From Hyphomicrobiales bacterium (GTDB lineage Bacteria; Pseudomonadota; Alphaproteobacteria; Rhizobiales; Rhizobiaceae): a stretch of DNA of 42,426 bases. Made by a program: the position numbers and the translations under genes. The stretch is from the NCBI GenBank assembly GCA_900469955.1, contig UBYX01000029.1, forward strand, positions 1 through 42,426, given 5' to 3'. Below are positions 16,231 to 24,366 of the stretch, piece after piece. Under the pieces are notes generated by a model, which made no database searches, was not told where the DNA came from, and was given only the letters and a program-made list of their open reading frames with translations. The stretch's first letter is position 1, and each line of letters opens with the position of its first letter.

Positions 16231-17736
16231 TCAAGCCCCAGCGCCGGGATAGTTCGGGCTCTCACGGGTGATGGTCACGTCGTGAGCATGGCTTTCGCGA
16301 AGACCGGCGCCGGAGATCCGTACGAAGGTAGCCCGCTCCTGGAACTCCTTGATGGTCGCCCCACCGACATAACCCATGGCCGCCTTCAGGCCGCCGCCGA
16401 GCTGATGCAGCACGCCCGAAACCGGTCCCTTGTACGGCACCTGGCCTTCGATACCTTCCGGTACGAGCTTCAAGGTGTCGCGCACCTCCGCCTGAAAATA
16501 GCGGTCGGCAGAGCCGCGAGCCATGGCGCCTACGGAGCCCATGCCTCGATAGGCCTTGAACGAGCGGCCCTGGTAGAGATAGACCTCGCCCGGGCTTTCG
16601 TCGGTGCCGGCAAGCAGGGATCCGACCATCACGGCCGACGCACCGGCGGCAATTGCCTTGGCCAGGTCGCCCGAGAACTTGATGCCGCCATCTGCGATGA
16701 CAGGAATGTTTCGCGCACGGGCAGCATCCACCGCCGCCATGATCGCCGCGAGCTGCGGTACGCCGACGCCAGCGACGATACGGGTCGTGCAGATGGAGCC
16801 AGGCCCGATGCCGACCTTGACCGCATCCGCGCCGGCATCGATCAATGCGAGGGTGCCATCGGCGGTCGCGACATTGCCGGCCATGACACGGACCGAGTTG
16901 GAAAGCTTCTTCACCCGTGTAACGGCGTCCAGGACCCTCTGCGAATGACCATGGGCAGTGTCGACGACCAACAGGTCGATACCGGCATCGATCAGACGTT
17001 CGGCACGCTCGTATCCGTCGTCGCCGACGCTGATCGCAGCGGCAGCGCGAAGCCTGCCCTGCGCGTCTTTGGACGCGTTCGGATTAAGCTGCGATTTCTC
17101 GATGTCCTTGACGGTGATGAGGCCGACGCAACGGCCGTCGCCATCGATAACCACCAACTTTTCGATGCGGTGCGCGTGAAGCAGACGCTTGGCTTCCGCC
17201 TGATCGACGCTTTCCTTGACCGTGATGAGGTTTTCCCGCGTCATCAGCTCATAGATGCGCTGGCTCGGGTCGGAGGCGAAACGGACATCGCGATTGGTGA
17301 GGATACCGACAAGCCGCCCGGTCGTATGTCCGCCGGAACCGCCATTCTCCACGACGGGGATGCCCGAAATGCCGTGCGACTTCATCAGCGACAGCGCGTC
17401 TGCGAGCGTAGCATCCGGGCCGATCGTAACGGGATTGACGACCATGCCGCTTTCGAACTTCTTGACCTGCCGGACTTCCTCGGCCTGCTCGACAGGAGTC
17501 AGGTTGCGGTGGATTACCCCAATGCCGCCCGCCTGAGCCATTGCGATTGCAAGCCGGCTTTCGGTCACCGTGTCCATGGCCGAGGAGAGGATTGGCAGGT
17601 TGAGGTCGATGTCCTGGGCGATGGTCGTCGAGATGTTGGTCTGGCCCGGCATGACTTCGGAGTGACCTGGCTGAAGCAGGACATCGTCAAAGGTAAGCGC
17701 GTCCGCGCCGGTTGCCGTTTCAATGATGCGTGCCAT
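16231..17736 (-). CDS. guaB: Inosine-5'-monophosphate dehydrogenase GuaB
   Basis: GuaB (501 aa) oxidises IMP to XMP with NAD, the committed step of guanine nucleotide synthesis. The TIM-barrel catalytic domain is interrupted by two CBS domains (residues about 98-215). The catalytic loop GPGSICTTRIVAGVGVPQ holds Cys316, and the N-terminal LTFDDVLLQPGHSEV and the flap region GSVGAMARGSADRYFQ are canonical. The ATG at 17736 follows GAGGAATTGGCC; an upstream extension in the same frame is not supported by family similarity. Confidence 0.97.
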   Translation of the reverse strand: MARIIETATGADALTFDDVLLQPGHSEVMPGQTNISTTIAQDIDLNLPILSSAMDTVTESRLAIAMAQAGGIGVIHRNLTPVEQAEEVRQVKKFESGMVVNPVTIGPDATLADALSLMKSHGISGIPVVENGGSGGHTTGRLVGILTNRDVRFASDPSQRIYELMTRENLITVKESVDQAEAKRLLHAHRIEKLVVIDGDGRCVGLITVKDIEKSQLNPNASKDAQGRLRAAAAISVGDDGYERAERLIDAGIDLLVVDTAHGHSQRVLDAVTRVKKLSNSVRVMAGNVATADGTLALIDAGADAVKVGIGPGSICTTRIVAGVGVPQLAAIMAAVDAARARNIPVIADGGIKFSGDLAKAIAAGASAVMVGSLLAGTDESPGEVYLYQGRSFKAYRGMGSVGAMARGSADRYFQAEVRDTLKLVPEGIEGQVPYKGPVSGVLHQLGGGLKAAMGYVGGATIKEFQERATFVRISGAGLRESHAHDVTITRESPNYPGAGA

Positions 17737-17862
17737 GGCCAATTCCTCGATCAGAAAATGCAGATCATGCTCCGGAACGTGATATCCGCCCGGGCGGTCT
17801 TGCAAGAGTTGCTTGGAAGTTGGCGAGGGCTGGTAACACGTTCATGACAGGAAGGGAATAGC

Positions 17863-17893
17863 AAAAACCCGGCAAGGCATTCTGCCGGGTTTT
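17863..17893. terminator. Bidirectional terminator between guaB and the MBL-fold gene
   Basis: An 11-bp arm AAAACCCGGCA (17864-17874) pairs with TGCCGGGTTTT (17883-17893) around an eight-base loop. A tracts on the left give T tracts on the minus strand, ending the MBL-fold transcript that precedes guaB. Confidence 0.85.
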
Positions 17894-17912
17894 TCCAAAG
17901 CTTTTCGATAAA

Positions 17913-18902
17913 TCAAATATCGAACTGGTAGGTCTTCGGCACGAAGCGATAACCGGCTTCCTGTCTCTCGACGAACCCCACGGCCGGGAATGGCATATGA
18001 TAGCCGAGGAAGGCGATCTTGTCGGTCGCGATCATGTCGTAGACCTTCTTTCTGGTCGCGGCAGCCTGGGCCTTGTCCATGTCGAAACGGACTTCCCACT
18101 CGGGGCGTTCTAGTGAAAGAATGTAATGATTGGCGGTGTCGGCCGTCAAAACGAGCCGCCTTCCCTCCGACTCGATGTTGAAGATCAGATGCCCGGGCGT
18201 GTGGCCAGGGGCGCTCATCGCCGTTATTCCGGAAACCACGTCGCCGCCGTCCTTCAGAAACGTCATCTTCTCCGCATGCGGCTTGACATTCGCAAGCACG
18301 GCCTTGTGGTTTCCTTCGGCGGGCGTTCCCACACGCGCCGCATCGCTCCAGAAGTTGTATTCCGTCTCGCCGGCCACGTAGCGGGCCTTCGGGAAAGCGG
18401 GTTTGCCGTCCTCCATGATGCCGCCGATGTGGTCGCCATGCATATGGGTGATAACAACAATCGAAATATCCTCGGGCATATATCCGGCTGCCGCCAATCC
18501 TTCGATCAGACGCCCGCCACCCTGGGCGCGGGCGGCCTTGCCGAGACCGGTATCGAAGAGGATGACCTCACTGCCCGTATCGACAAGTGTCGGCGAAAAG
18601 CTGTTGACGAACTTGTCGGCGGGCAAAAAATTGTCGTTCAGCAAAGTGCCGACCGCTTCTGCAGATTGGTTCGTGCCGAAGGTTTCCTGCGGGTTTCCGG
18701 AGGGGCGGGCGCCGTCTTTGACCACAACGACCTGAAAACCACCGACCTTGAACTTATGGATATCCGGAGGCGTTATCCGGTCGATGGCCTGCGGTTTGCT
18801 CTCCTGCGCGAAAGCCCTGCCAGTGATAATGGCCGGTGAAGCAATAATCCCAAGGCCCGCCGTTCCAAGCAGTGCCCGCCTGTCAAACTTAATCGACGTC
18901 AT
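17913..18902 (-). CDS. Exported metallo-beta-lactamase-fold hydrolase
   Basis: A 329-residue MBL-fold enzyme. The N-terminus has twin arginines (R8-R9 in FDRRALLG), a hydrophobic stretch and an AFA cleavage site near residue 32, indicating Tat export. The metal-binding signature THMHGDHIGG is near residue 155, with further ligands in SAPGHTPGH and TADTANHYI. The family also includes lactonases and quorum-quenching enzymes, but the substrate here cannot be assigned. The C-terminal GYHMPFPAVGFVE contains the last expected His ligand. It is preceded by a divergent MFS transporter gene and followed by its own terminator. Confidence 0.86.
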   Translation of the reverse strand: MTSIKFDRRALLGTAGLGIIASPAIITGRAFAQESKPQAIDRITPPDIHKFKVGGFQVVVVKDGARPSGNPQETFGTNQSAEAVGTLLNDNFLPADKFVNSFSPTLVDTGSEVILFDTGLGKAARAQGGGRLIEGLAAAGYMPEDISIVVITHMHGDHIGGIMEDGKPAFPKARYVAGETEYNFWSDAARVGTPAEGNHKAVLANVKPHAEKMTFLKDGGDVVSGITAMSAPGHTPGHLIFNIESEGRRLVLTADTANHYILSLERPEWEVRFDMDKAQAAATRKKVYDMIATDKIAFLGYHMPFPAVGFVERQEAGYRFVPKTYQFDI

Positions 18903-19093
18903 TCTTCAGCTCCCTATGAATTGCCCAAAACCCGGCATCGAGCCCGCGGCGACTTGGAACATAACCAAGCTCGGGAACAAGAAAATCGCCTCTCACGCAG
19001 ACGTGACCCAAACAGGAAAAAGGTGAAATTCGCTCATTGGCAGAAGGAGCCCGGAGGTTTACAGGAAAACCGTTCCGCGCACCGCAGGCTGCC

Positions 19094-20497
19094 ATGAATC
19101 GCGTCATTCCACTTATTCTCGCTGTCGCTCTTTTCATGGAGCAGATGGATTCGACCGTTATCGCTACGGCGCTTCCTGCGATCGCCGCCGACCTGAATGT
19201 CGGGCCGATCACACTCAAACTGGCGCTGACGTCCTATATGGTGGCGCTGGCGGTGTTCATTCCCATCAGCGGCTGGATGGCAGACCGGTTCGGCGCCAAG
19301 AAGATTTTCCGGCTGGCAATCCTGGTCTTCGTCATCGGCTCGATCTTCTGCGCGATCTCATCCTCGCTGATCGAATTCGTGCTGTCCCGGTTCCTGCAAG
19401 GCATGGGCGGAGCGATGATGACGCCGGTCGGTCGCCTCGTTCTCCTGCGCACGACGAAACGCAGCGAACTCGTCTCGGCCATGGCGCTACTGACCATCCC
19501 GGCGCTCATCGGCCCGCTGACTGGCCCTCCGATCGGAGGCTTCATCACCACCTATTTCAGCTGGCACTGGATTTTCATCATCAATGTGCCGGTGGGTGTG
19601 CTCGGCATCTATCTTTCAAGCATTTTCCTGCCGGAGATAGAGACGGCCAATCCACCTTCGATCGACTGGATCGGCTTCCTGTTGACCTCAGTCGCGGCGG
19701 CGGGAACGGTGTTCGGCCTCTCGGTGGTCGGTCTGCCTGCGCTGCCACCTGCCGTCGGCATCTGCTCAACCGCGATCGGCCTTGCCTCCGGCCTCTTCTA
19801 CCTTCGCCACGCGCGGAGACATCCCTCGCCGATCCTCAATCTCTCGATCTTCAGGAACGACGCCTTCCGGGCCGCCACCTCGAGCGGCACGCTGTTCCGC
19901 ATTTCGACCGGCGCCATTCCCTTTCTGATGCCGCTGATGCTGCAGCTCGGGTTCGGGCTCAACCCATTCCAATCCGGCCTGATCACCTTTGCGGGCGCTC
20001 TCGGAGCGCTTACCGTGAAGTTCGTGGCGCGGCGCGTCTTTGCGGCAACGGGCTTCAAGGTAACCCTTCTCATCGCAGGCGTTCTTGGGGCCGCCACCAC
20101 AGCGGCCAACGGGTTTTTCACGCCGGAAACATCCCATGCCCTGATCGTCGCCTTCCTGGTGGCGTCAGGCCTTTGCCGCTCCTTCTTCTTCACCGGATCG
20201 AATGCGCTCAGCTATTCGGAAATCAGCGACGAGCAGGCCAGCCAGGCAACGTCGATCGCCTCGGTGCTTCAGCAGGTCAGCCTGGCTCTCGGCGTGGCTT
20301 TCGCCGCCTTTATCCTCGAGGTCTCGGCGGCCTTTTCCGGCACTTCTCTGGGGCTTGCCGACTTCCACCTTGCTTTCTTCGTGGTCGCCGCTCTGTCGCT
20401 CTTCGCGGTCGGTCCGCTGCTGAAACTCGACCCGATGGCGGGAGCAGCGGTTTCCGGCCATCGTGGCGGCCGGATCCAGCCGGAAGCGGGAGAATGA
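19094..20497 (+). CDS. MFS drug-type exporter, DHA2 (EmrB/QacA) family
   Basis: A 467-residue inner-membrane major-facilitator protein. The first helix carries MEQMDSTVIATALPAIA, the DHA2 family pattern with an intramembrane Asp. Motif A appears as GWMADRFGAKKIF, and motif C-like glycines as LIGPLTGPPIGGF in helix 5, typical of proton-driven exporters. Substrate unknown. An in-frame TTG at 19037 would lengthen it by 19 residues, but family N-termini start at the ATG chosen here, whose ribosome site is weak. It is divergent from the MBL-fold gene. Its stop abuts the convergent rlmE stop with no intervening base. Confidence 0.88.
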   Translation: MNRVIPLILAVALFMEQMDSTVIATALPAIAADLNVGPITLKLALTSYMVALAVFIPISGWMADRFGAKKIFRLAILVFVIGSIFCAISSSLIEFVLSRFLQGMGGAMMTPVGRLVLLRTTKRSELVSAMALLTIPALIGPLTGPPIGGFITTYFSWHWIFIINVPVGVLGIYLSSIFLPEIETANPPSIDWIGFLLTSVAAAGTVFGLSVVGLPALPPAVGICSTAIGLASGLFYLRHARRHPSPILNLSIFRNDAFRAATSSGTLFRISTGAIPFLMPLMLQLGFGLNPFQSGLITFAGALGALTVKFVARRVFAATGFKVTLLIAGVLGAATTAANGFFTPETSHALIVAFLVASGLCRSFFFTGSNALSYSEISDEQASQATSIASVLQQVSLALGVAFAAFILEVSAAFSGTSLGLADFHLAFFVVAALSLFAVGPLLKLDPMAGAAVSGHRGGRIQPEAGE

Positions 20498-21235
20498 TCA
20501 AGCCTCGGTTTCGGTTTCGGCTTCCATGTCAGGGGGTTCTGCTCTGCGGCCCTTGAAGTGCTTGGCAAGCAGGAACATTTCGACGGATTCCGAGCGCGAA
20601 GCACCGGGCTTCACATGAATGACCTGCCGGAAATTCTGCTTCAGCATGTTGAGCAGGTCCCGTTCGGTCCCGCCCTGGAAGGTCTTGGCAAGGAAGTGAC
20701 CGCCTTCGCCCAACACCTCGACCGCAAAATGGGCCGCGACTTCGCAAAGATGCATGGTGCGCAGATGGTCCGTCCTCTGGTGGCCGGTGGTCGGCGCGGC
20801 CATATCGGAAATCACCAGATCCGGCGTCCCACCGACCGCGTCGATGAGCATCTGCGGCGCCTCAGGATCAAGGAAGTCGAGCTGCAGGAATTTCACGCCT
20901 GGCAGCGGCGCCATCTCCAGAAAGTCGATCGCCGCGACGCGGATATCCTCGTCCGTCGAATCGGTCACCTTCGCGGCGATCTGCGACCAGCTTCCGGGCG
21001 CTGCACCGAGGTCGATGATGCGGCGGGCACCCTTCAGGATGTGGTGCTTCTCGTCGATCTCGAGAAGCTTGAAGGCGGCGCGGGCGCGATAGCCTTCCAG
21101 CTTGGCACGCTGCACATAGGGATCATTGATATGGCGCTCCAGCCAGCGGCGCGAAGACGCCTTCAGCTTGCCCTTCTTGACCTTTTGACCAAGCTTTCGG
21201 CCCGTACGATTGCCGCCCACCGGTGGTTTCGCCAT
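20498..21235 (-). CDS. rlmE: 23S rRNA (uridine-2552-2'-O)-methyltransferase RlmE (FtsJ)
   Basis: RlmE (245 aa) methylates the 2'-OH of U2552 in the 23S rRNA A-loop late in 50S assembly. The catalytic K-D-K-E tetrad is visible: Lys56 in AAFKLLEI, Asp in VISDMAAP, Lys in FLAKTFQGG and Glu in SVEMFLLAK. The SAM motif DLGAAPGSWSQ lies near residues 75-85. The basic N-terminus (residues 1-35) is longer than in E. coli, as usual in alphaproteobacteria. The ATG at 21235 follows AGGAGCAGGGCG. The gene lies 17 bp after the Ppx/GppA gene and is probably co-transcribed with it. Confidence 0.95.
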   Translation of the reverse strand: MAKPPVGGNRTGRKLGQKVKKGKLKASSRRWLERHINDPYVQRAKLEGYRARAAFKLLEIDEKHHILKGARRIIDLGAAPGSWSQIAAKVTDSTDEDIRVAAIDFLEMAPLPGVKFLQLDFLDPEAPQMLIDAVGGTPDLVISDMAAPTTGHQRTDHLRTMHLCEVAAHFAVEVLGEGGHFLAKTFQGGTERDLLNMLKQNFRQVIHVKPGASRSESVEMFLLAKHFKGRRAEPPDMEAETETEA

Positions 21236-21252
21236 CGCCCTGCTCCTGATTG

Positions 21253-22809
21253 TTACTGTCCGCCGGTTGCCGGCCGGCGCTGACGTGTGCGGCGCCAGAC
21301 GCCGTCGTCCGCCATCATATCGGTCAGCAGCCCTTCCCGGAGCCCCCGGTCCGCCACCCGCATGCGCGGGCTCGGCCACCGGCGGCGGATTGCTTCCAGA
21401 ATGGCGCAGCCCGCAAGCACGAGATCGGCGCGGTCCGGGCCAATGCACGGATTGGCCGCACGGCCGGCAAAATCCCACGACAGCAGCTTGGCCTGCATGG
21501 CGCTCACTTCCGCATCGGTCAGCCAAAGCCCGTCGACCTTGCGCCGATCGTAGCGCGGCAGGTCAAGATGAACTCCAGCGAGCGTGGTTACCGTTCCGGA
21601 CGTTCCGATAAGGTGGAAATCCTCCGCGCCCTGGCGCCGGACGGCTTCGAGCGGCGGGCATTGGAAATCCGCCAACATGCCTTCGACTTCCGTCACCATG
21701 GCGGAGAAAACGTCAGGCGTGACATTGCGTCCGCCATGACGCTCCGACAGCGTCACCACGCCAACCGGCAGCGATGTCCAATGGGTGATGTGATTGGCGA
21801 GCCGGCTTGAACGATTTTCGCCGATGCGGATGACGGCGATTTCCGAAGACCCGCCACCGATATCGAACAACACCACGGAGCGGGCTTCGCGGCCTACCAG
21901 CGATGCGCAGCCGGAAACGGCGAGACGCGCCTCCGTTTCCCGGTCGATGATCTCCAATTCGAGACCCGTTTCCGAGATAACGCGACCTAGAAACTCTTCG
22001 CCGTTCTCGGCGGCGCGGCAAGCTTCAGTCGCGATCAGGCGCATGCGGCGAACCGGCTTGTTGGCAAGTTTGGCAGCGCAGATGCGCAGGGCATCGACCG
22101 CACGGTCCATGGCTTCCGCCGAGAGCCTCCGGCTCGCCCCCAACCCCTCGCCCAGGCGTACGATGCGCGAGAAGGCATCAACGACACGAAACTGTCCGGG
22201 CCGGGTCGGCTGCGCGATCAGCAGACGGCAATTATTGGTGCCGAGATCGAGTGCTGCATAAAGATCGTTGACGAAGGGAAACCTGTCTCCCCGCGGATCG
22301 GAAGCCGACGCGTCGCCGCCAAGCCTGTTCCGGCCATCCTTGGCAGGCGCTGGCGCAGACGGCGCGACTTTCGCGACATTCGGCTGCGTCTTGGCGGGGG
22401 TCAGCGGCCGACCCTGCAGGCCGCGGCCGCCGCGATTCTTCTTCCGCCGGTGGCGCGACTTGCCCGAGGGCGGCTGTGATTCGCCTGAACGAACAGGTTC
22501 CACCGCCGCGGCGTCGCTCGCCGCCGGTGCCGCCTGTTGAGCGCCACCGGATTTCCCCCGGCGACGCTTGCGCTTGCGGGCCGGCTGACCGGTGTCCTGG
22601 ATATGGGAACGTGCGGCAGGGCCGGCAGAATCAGCCGAACCCACATGTGCGAACGACGCCACGTCGCGGCTTTTGCCCCGTCGCTTCGCCTTTCGACGCC
22701 GAGAGAATCTTTCCTCCCCGCGCGTTGCCGACGCCCCGCCTTCCGGCGTCTTTGCGCCGCTATCGGGGTCCATCACTTCTATGTCCATCTCGCCGCGCAA
22801 CACCTTCAT
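21253..22809 (-). CDS. Ppx/GppA phosphatase with long basic N-terminal extension
   Basis: A 518-residue protein. Residues about 185-515 form the Ppx/GppA (ASKHA-fold) domain: LYAALDLGTNNCRLLIA (phosphate loop), ATEACRAAENGEEF, IIDRETEARLAVSG, FDIGGGSSEIAV and the later HLIGTSGTVTTLAG. Such enzymes hydrolyse polyphosphate or pppGpp; the two activities cannot be separated by sequence. The C-terminal HD-type domain of long Ppx proteins is absent. Unusually, residues about 1-180 are low-complexity, with several Lys/Arg clusters (RRRKAKRRGKSR, RKRKRRRGKSGG, HRRKKNRGGRG), suggesting nucleic-acid or ribosome binding. Alternative starts are ATGs at 22788 and 22773; none has a strong ribosome site. 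It precedes rlmE. Confidence 0.88.
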   Translation of the reverse strand: MKVLRGEMDIEVMDPDSGAKTPEGGASATRGEERFSRRRKAKRRGKSRDVASFAHVGSADSAGPAARSHIQDTGQPARKRKRRRGKSGGAQQAAPAASDAAAVEPVRSGESQPPSGKSRHRRKKNRGGRGLQGRPLTPAKTQPNVAKVAPSAPAPAKDGRNRLGGDASASDPRGDRFPFVNDLYAALDLGTNNCRLLIAQPTRPGQFRVVDAFSRIVRLGEGLGASRRLSAEAMDRAVDALRICAAKLANKPVRRMRLIATEACRAAENGEEFLGRVISETGLELEIIDRETEARLAVSGCASLVGREARSVVLFDIGGGSSEIAVIRIGENRSSRLANHITHWTSLPVGVVTLSERHGGRNVTPDVFSAMVTEVEGMLADFQCPPLEAVRRQGAEDFHLIGTSGTVTTLAGVHLDLPRYDRRKVDGLWLTDAEVSAMQAKLLSWDFAGRAANPCIGPDRADLVLAGCAILEAIRRRWPSPRMRVADRGLREGLLTDMMADDGVWRRTRQRRPATGGQ

Positions 22810-22957
22810 GAGGCATGCCGCTGGCGTTTGTTTGTTTCGTTGGCGTGAAGATAACAGCCCGCTGCGTTTTCGCCAACGGCTTTTTGCCGACCGTTGTCCT
22901 CCAGAAAGCCTCTGTCGAGGGAGGCTGCCGGCTTTCTATTTTTTTCGAAATCGGTAT

Positions 22958-22985
22958 TTGCAATTCGTCCGCTTTTGTTTATAAG
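22958..22985 (+). promoter_or_regulatory. Promoter of the tRNA-Gln gene
   Basis: TTGCAA (22958-22963), 16-bp spacer, TATAAG (22980-22985). It lies about 40 bp before the mature tRNA 5' end and gives a short leader. The remainder of 22810-23025 shows no other feature. Confidence 0.6.
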
Positions 22986-23025
22986 CGCCGCACATCAGCC
23001 GAGCCGGTTTACCGGTTGAGCCTGC

Positions 23026-23099
23026 TGGGGAATAGTTCAACGGTAGAACGACGGACTCTGACTCCGTTAATCTTGGTTCGAATCCAGGTTCCCCAGCCA
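23026..23099 (+). tRNA. tRNA-Gln, anticodon CUG
   Basis: The acceptor stem TGGGGAA (23026-23032) pairs with TTCCCCA (23089-23095). The discriminator is G and CCA (23097-23099) is encoded. The D arm AGTTCAACGGTAGAAC, the anticodon stem ACGGA/TCCGT with CTG at 23058-23060, and the T arm with GGTTCGAATCC are all normal. The gene stands alone, and no integration-site duplication of its 3' end was seen nearby. Confidence 0.97.
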
Positions 23100-23228
23100 A
23101 TTCTCTCTGATTCTCCTCCCCTCAGACGCGCCGAATCCGGTATGGCGTCATCGTCTGCTTGGTGCTTGCCGTTTCAAGGCCGCGAATCATCGCCAGTCCG
23201 GCAGAGCCGCCATCGCTCAGGAGGCTTT

Positions 23229-23254
23229 CCCCGCCATCCAGACAGGAGGCGGGG
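23229..23254. other. Hairpin downstream of ribB
   Basis: CCCCGCC (23229-23235) and GGCGGGG (23248-23254) form a 7-bp stem about 27 bp past the ribB stop. There is no T run on either side, so it is only a weak terminator or processing-hairpin candidate. The rest of 23100-23280 shows nothing recognisable. Confidence 0.4.
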
Positions 23255-23280
23255 AGAAACGCCGGGCTCGGTGAAAATCG

Positions 23281-23916
23281 TCAGGCGGCGTAGGCTTCGC
23301 CCGCGCGTCCCAGGCCCTTCAGATGCGAGATCAGGTCCGCGATGGTGATCAATGGCATCTCGTGCTGTGCGGCAAATGCGAGGAGATCCGGTAGCCTCGC
23401 CATGGTGCCGTCTTCCTTGGCCACTTCACAGATGACGCCGGAGGGTTGCAGGCCCGCAAGGCGGCATAGATCAACGGCGGCTTCCGTGTGTCCGGGACGG
23501 GCAACCACCCCGTTCGGATGCGCCCGAAGAGGAAAGATATGGCCCGGGCGGGCGAAGTCGTCGGGCTGCGTGTGAGGGTCGACCAGCGCCCTTACGGTGG
23601 CCGCGCGATCCGACGCCGAGATGCCAGTCGTCGTGCCGGGAATATAGTCGACGGAAATCGTGAAGGCCGTCTTGTGGGACTCGGTGTTGCGGGGGACCAT
23701 CAACGGGATGTCGAGTGCGTCCAGCCGGTCGCCTTCCATCGCCACGCAGATGAGACCGCGCGCGTGGTTCATCATGAACGCGATTGTCTCCGCAGTCACG
23801 GATTGCGATGCCGCGATGATGTCTCCCTCGTTTTCCCGATCCTCGTCGTCCACGACCACGATCATCCGACCACGAGCAAGCGCCTCGAGTGCATCTTCGA
23901 TTTTTGAGATTTTCAT
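23281..23916 (-). CDS. ribB: 3,4-dihydroxy-2-butanone-4-phosphate synthase RibB
   Basis: RibB (211 aa) converts ribulose 5-phosphate to 3,4-dihydroxy-2-butanone 4-phosphate plus formate, feeding the xylene ring of riboflavin. The metal-binding acidic loop DDEDRENEGD is at residues 23-32, FMMNHARGLICVA follows near residue 47, and RPGHTEAAVDLCRLAG carries the second metal-site His near residue 150. It is monofunctional: there is no GTP cyclohydrolase II domain. The ATG at 23916 is chosen because AAGG lies eight bases before it; a GTG six bases upstream is too close to that site. The leader carries an FMN riboswitch, so expression should fall when FMN is abundant. Confidence 0.95.
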   Translation of the reverse strand: MKISKIEDALEALARGRMIVVVDDEDRENEGDIIAASQSVTAETIAFMMNHARGLICVAMEGDRLDALDIPLMVPRNTESHKTAFTISVDYIPGTTTGISASDRAATVRALVDPHTQPDDFARPGHIFPLRAHPNGVVARPGHTEAAVDLCRLAGLQPSGVICEVAKEDGTMARLPDLLAFAAQHEMPLITIADLISHLKGLGRAGEAYAA

Positions 23917-24004
23917 TTCCACTGCCTTTCAAGGGTTATCCGCGTTAGCGGCCAAACCACGGCCTTGTGAGCCGCTATTTATCCCTTGGGCGAACAAGCC
24001 GATC

Positions 24005-24023
24005 CGTCCCCGAACCGGGGACG
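24005..24023 (-). promoter_or_regulatory. Hairpin between the FMN riboswitch and ribB, possible expression platform
   Basis: A 7-bp stem CGTCCCC (24005-24011) / GGGGACG (24017-24023) with a five-base loop lies directly 3' of the aptamer. It has no U run, so control is more likely at translation or Rho level than by intrinsic termination. Further 3', CAAGGG and CCCTTG segments (near 23988 and 23934) could pair close to the ribB ribosome site. Confidence 0.45.
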
Positions 24024-24029
24024 TTCCAG

Positions 24030-24172
24030 CGTGTTCTCTTCCATCCGGACTATGACCGTCGGCTCCGGCATCTCACCGGATCTGCTGACCTTCCACTTTC
24101 GCAGAAGCGCTCGCGGGCTCCGGGATCACTCCCGATACCGCCGGTGGGGAATTACACCCCGCCCTGAGAACA
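24030..24172 (-). promoter_or_regulatory. FMN riboswitch (RFN element)
   Basis: Read on the minus strand, the conserved RFN blocks appear in order. These are the GGGCGGGGTGTAATTCCCCA segment with ACCGGCGGTA, then GAGCCCGCGAGCG, then GCCGACGGTCATAGTCCGGA followed by TGGAAGAGA. The central P3-P6 helices are also formed (for example GATCCGGTGAGATGCCGG). It senses FMN and precedes ribB by about 115 bases. This is one of the clearest RNA elements in the window. Confidence 0.95.
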
Positions 24173-24177
24173 AGTTT

Positions 24178-24207
24178 AAAATAGTGAATTTCCTTGAGGA
24201 AATGCAA
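24178..24207 (-). promoter_or_regulatory. ribB promoter with a palindrome in its spacer
   Basis: On the minus strand, TTGCAT (24207-24202), an 18-bp spacer and TATTTT (24183-24178) form a plausible promoter starting just before the riboswitch. The spacer largely coincides with a palindrome, ATTTCCT-TG-AGGAAAT (24188-24203), positioned to act as an operator. Confidence 0.5.
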
Positions 24208-24284
24208 TAGCCCCGACGCCAATCGACGTCGCAACCAGGAAAAGAACCACTACCCACAAGGGCTGGCGAGGGTAGATTTTCTCC

Positions 24285-24334
24285 TAAAGCTTCCGAGCGG
24301 AAGACGGCAGCTTAGGGCGGGACCTGCCCTTTTG
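24285..24334. other. Small hairpins between ribB leader and SDR gene
   Basis: CTTCC-GAGC-GGAAG (24290-24303) and AGGGC-N7-GCCCT with a following TTTT on the plus strand (about 24314-24333) are weak stem-loops beyond the stop of the last gene of the sugar operon. They may terminate that transcript, but neither has a proper minus-strand T run. Confidence 0.3.
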
Positions 24335-24366
24335 GATGAAATCCGCAGAGATCGCCGACAGCAATC

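Noticed and set aside
16282..17847. 521-codon open frame opposite guaB
   Set aside because: Antisense shadow; GuaB is unmistakable and the opposite frame has low-complexity Arg/Asp composition.
23026..23280. Integration site of a mobile element at the tRNA-Gln
   Set aside because: No integrase and no repeated tRNA 3' end was seen; flanking genes are housekeeping.
22815..23348. Open frame running through the tRNA-Gln gene
   Set aside because: It crosses a folded tRNA and has no family resemblance or ribosome site.
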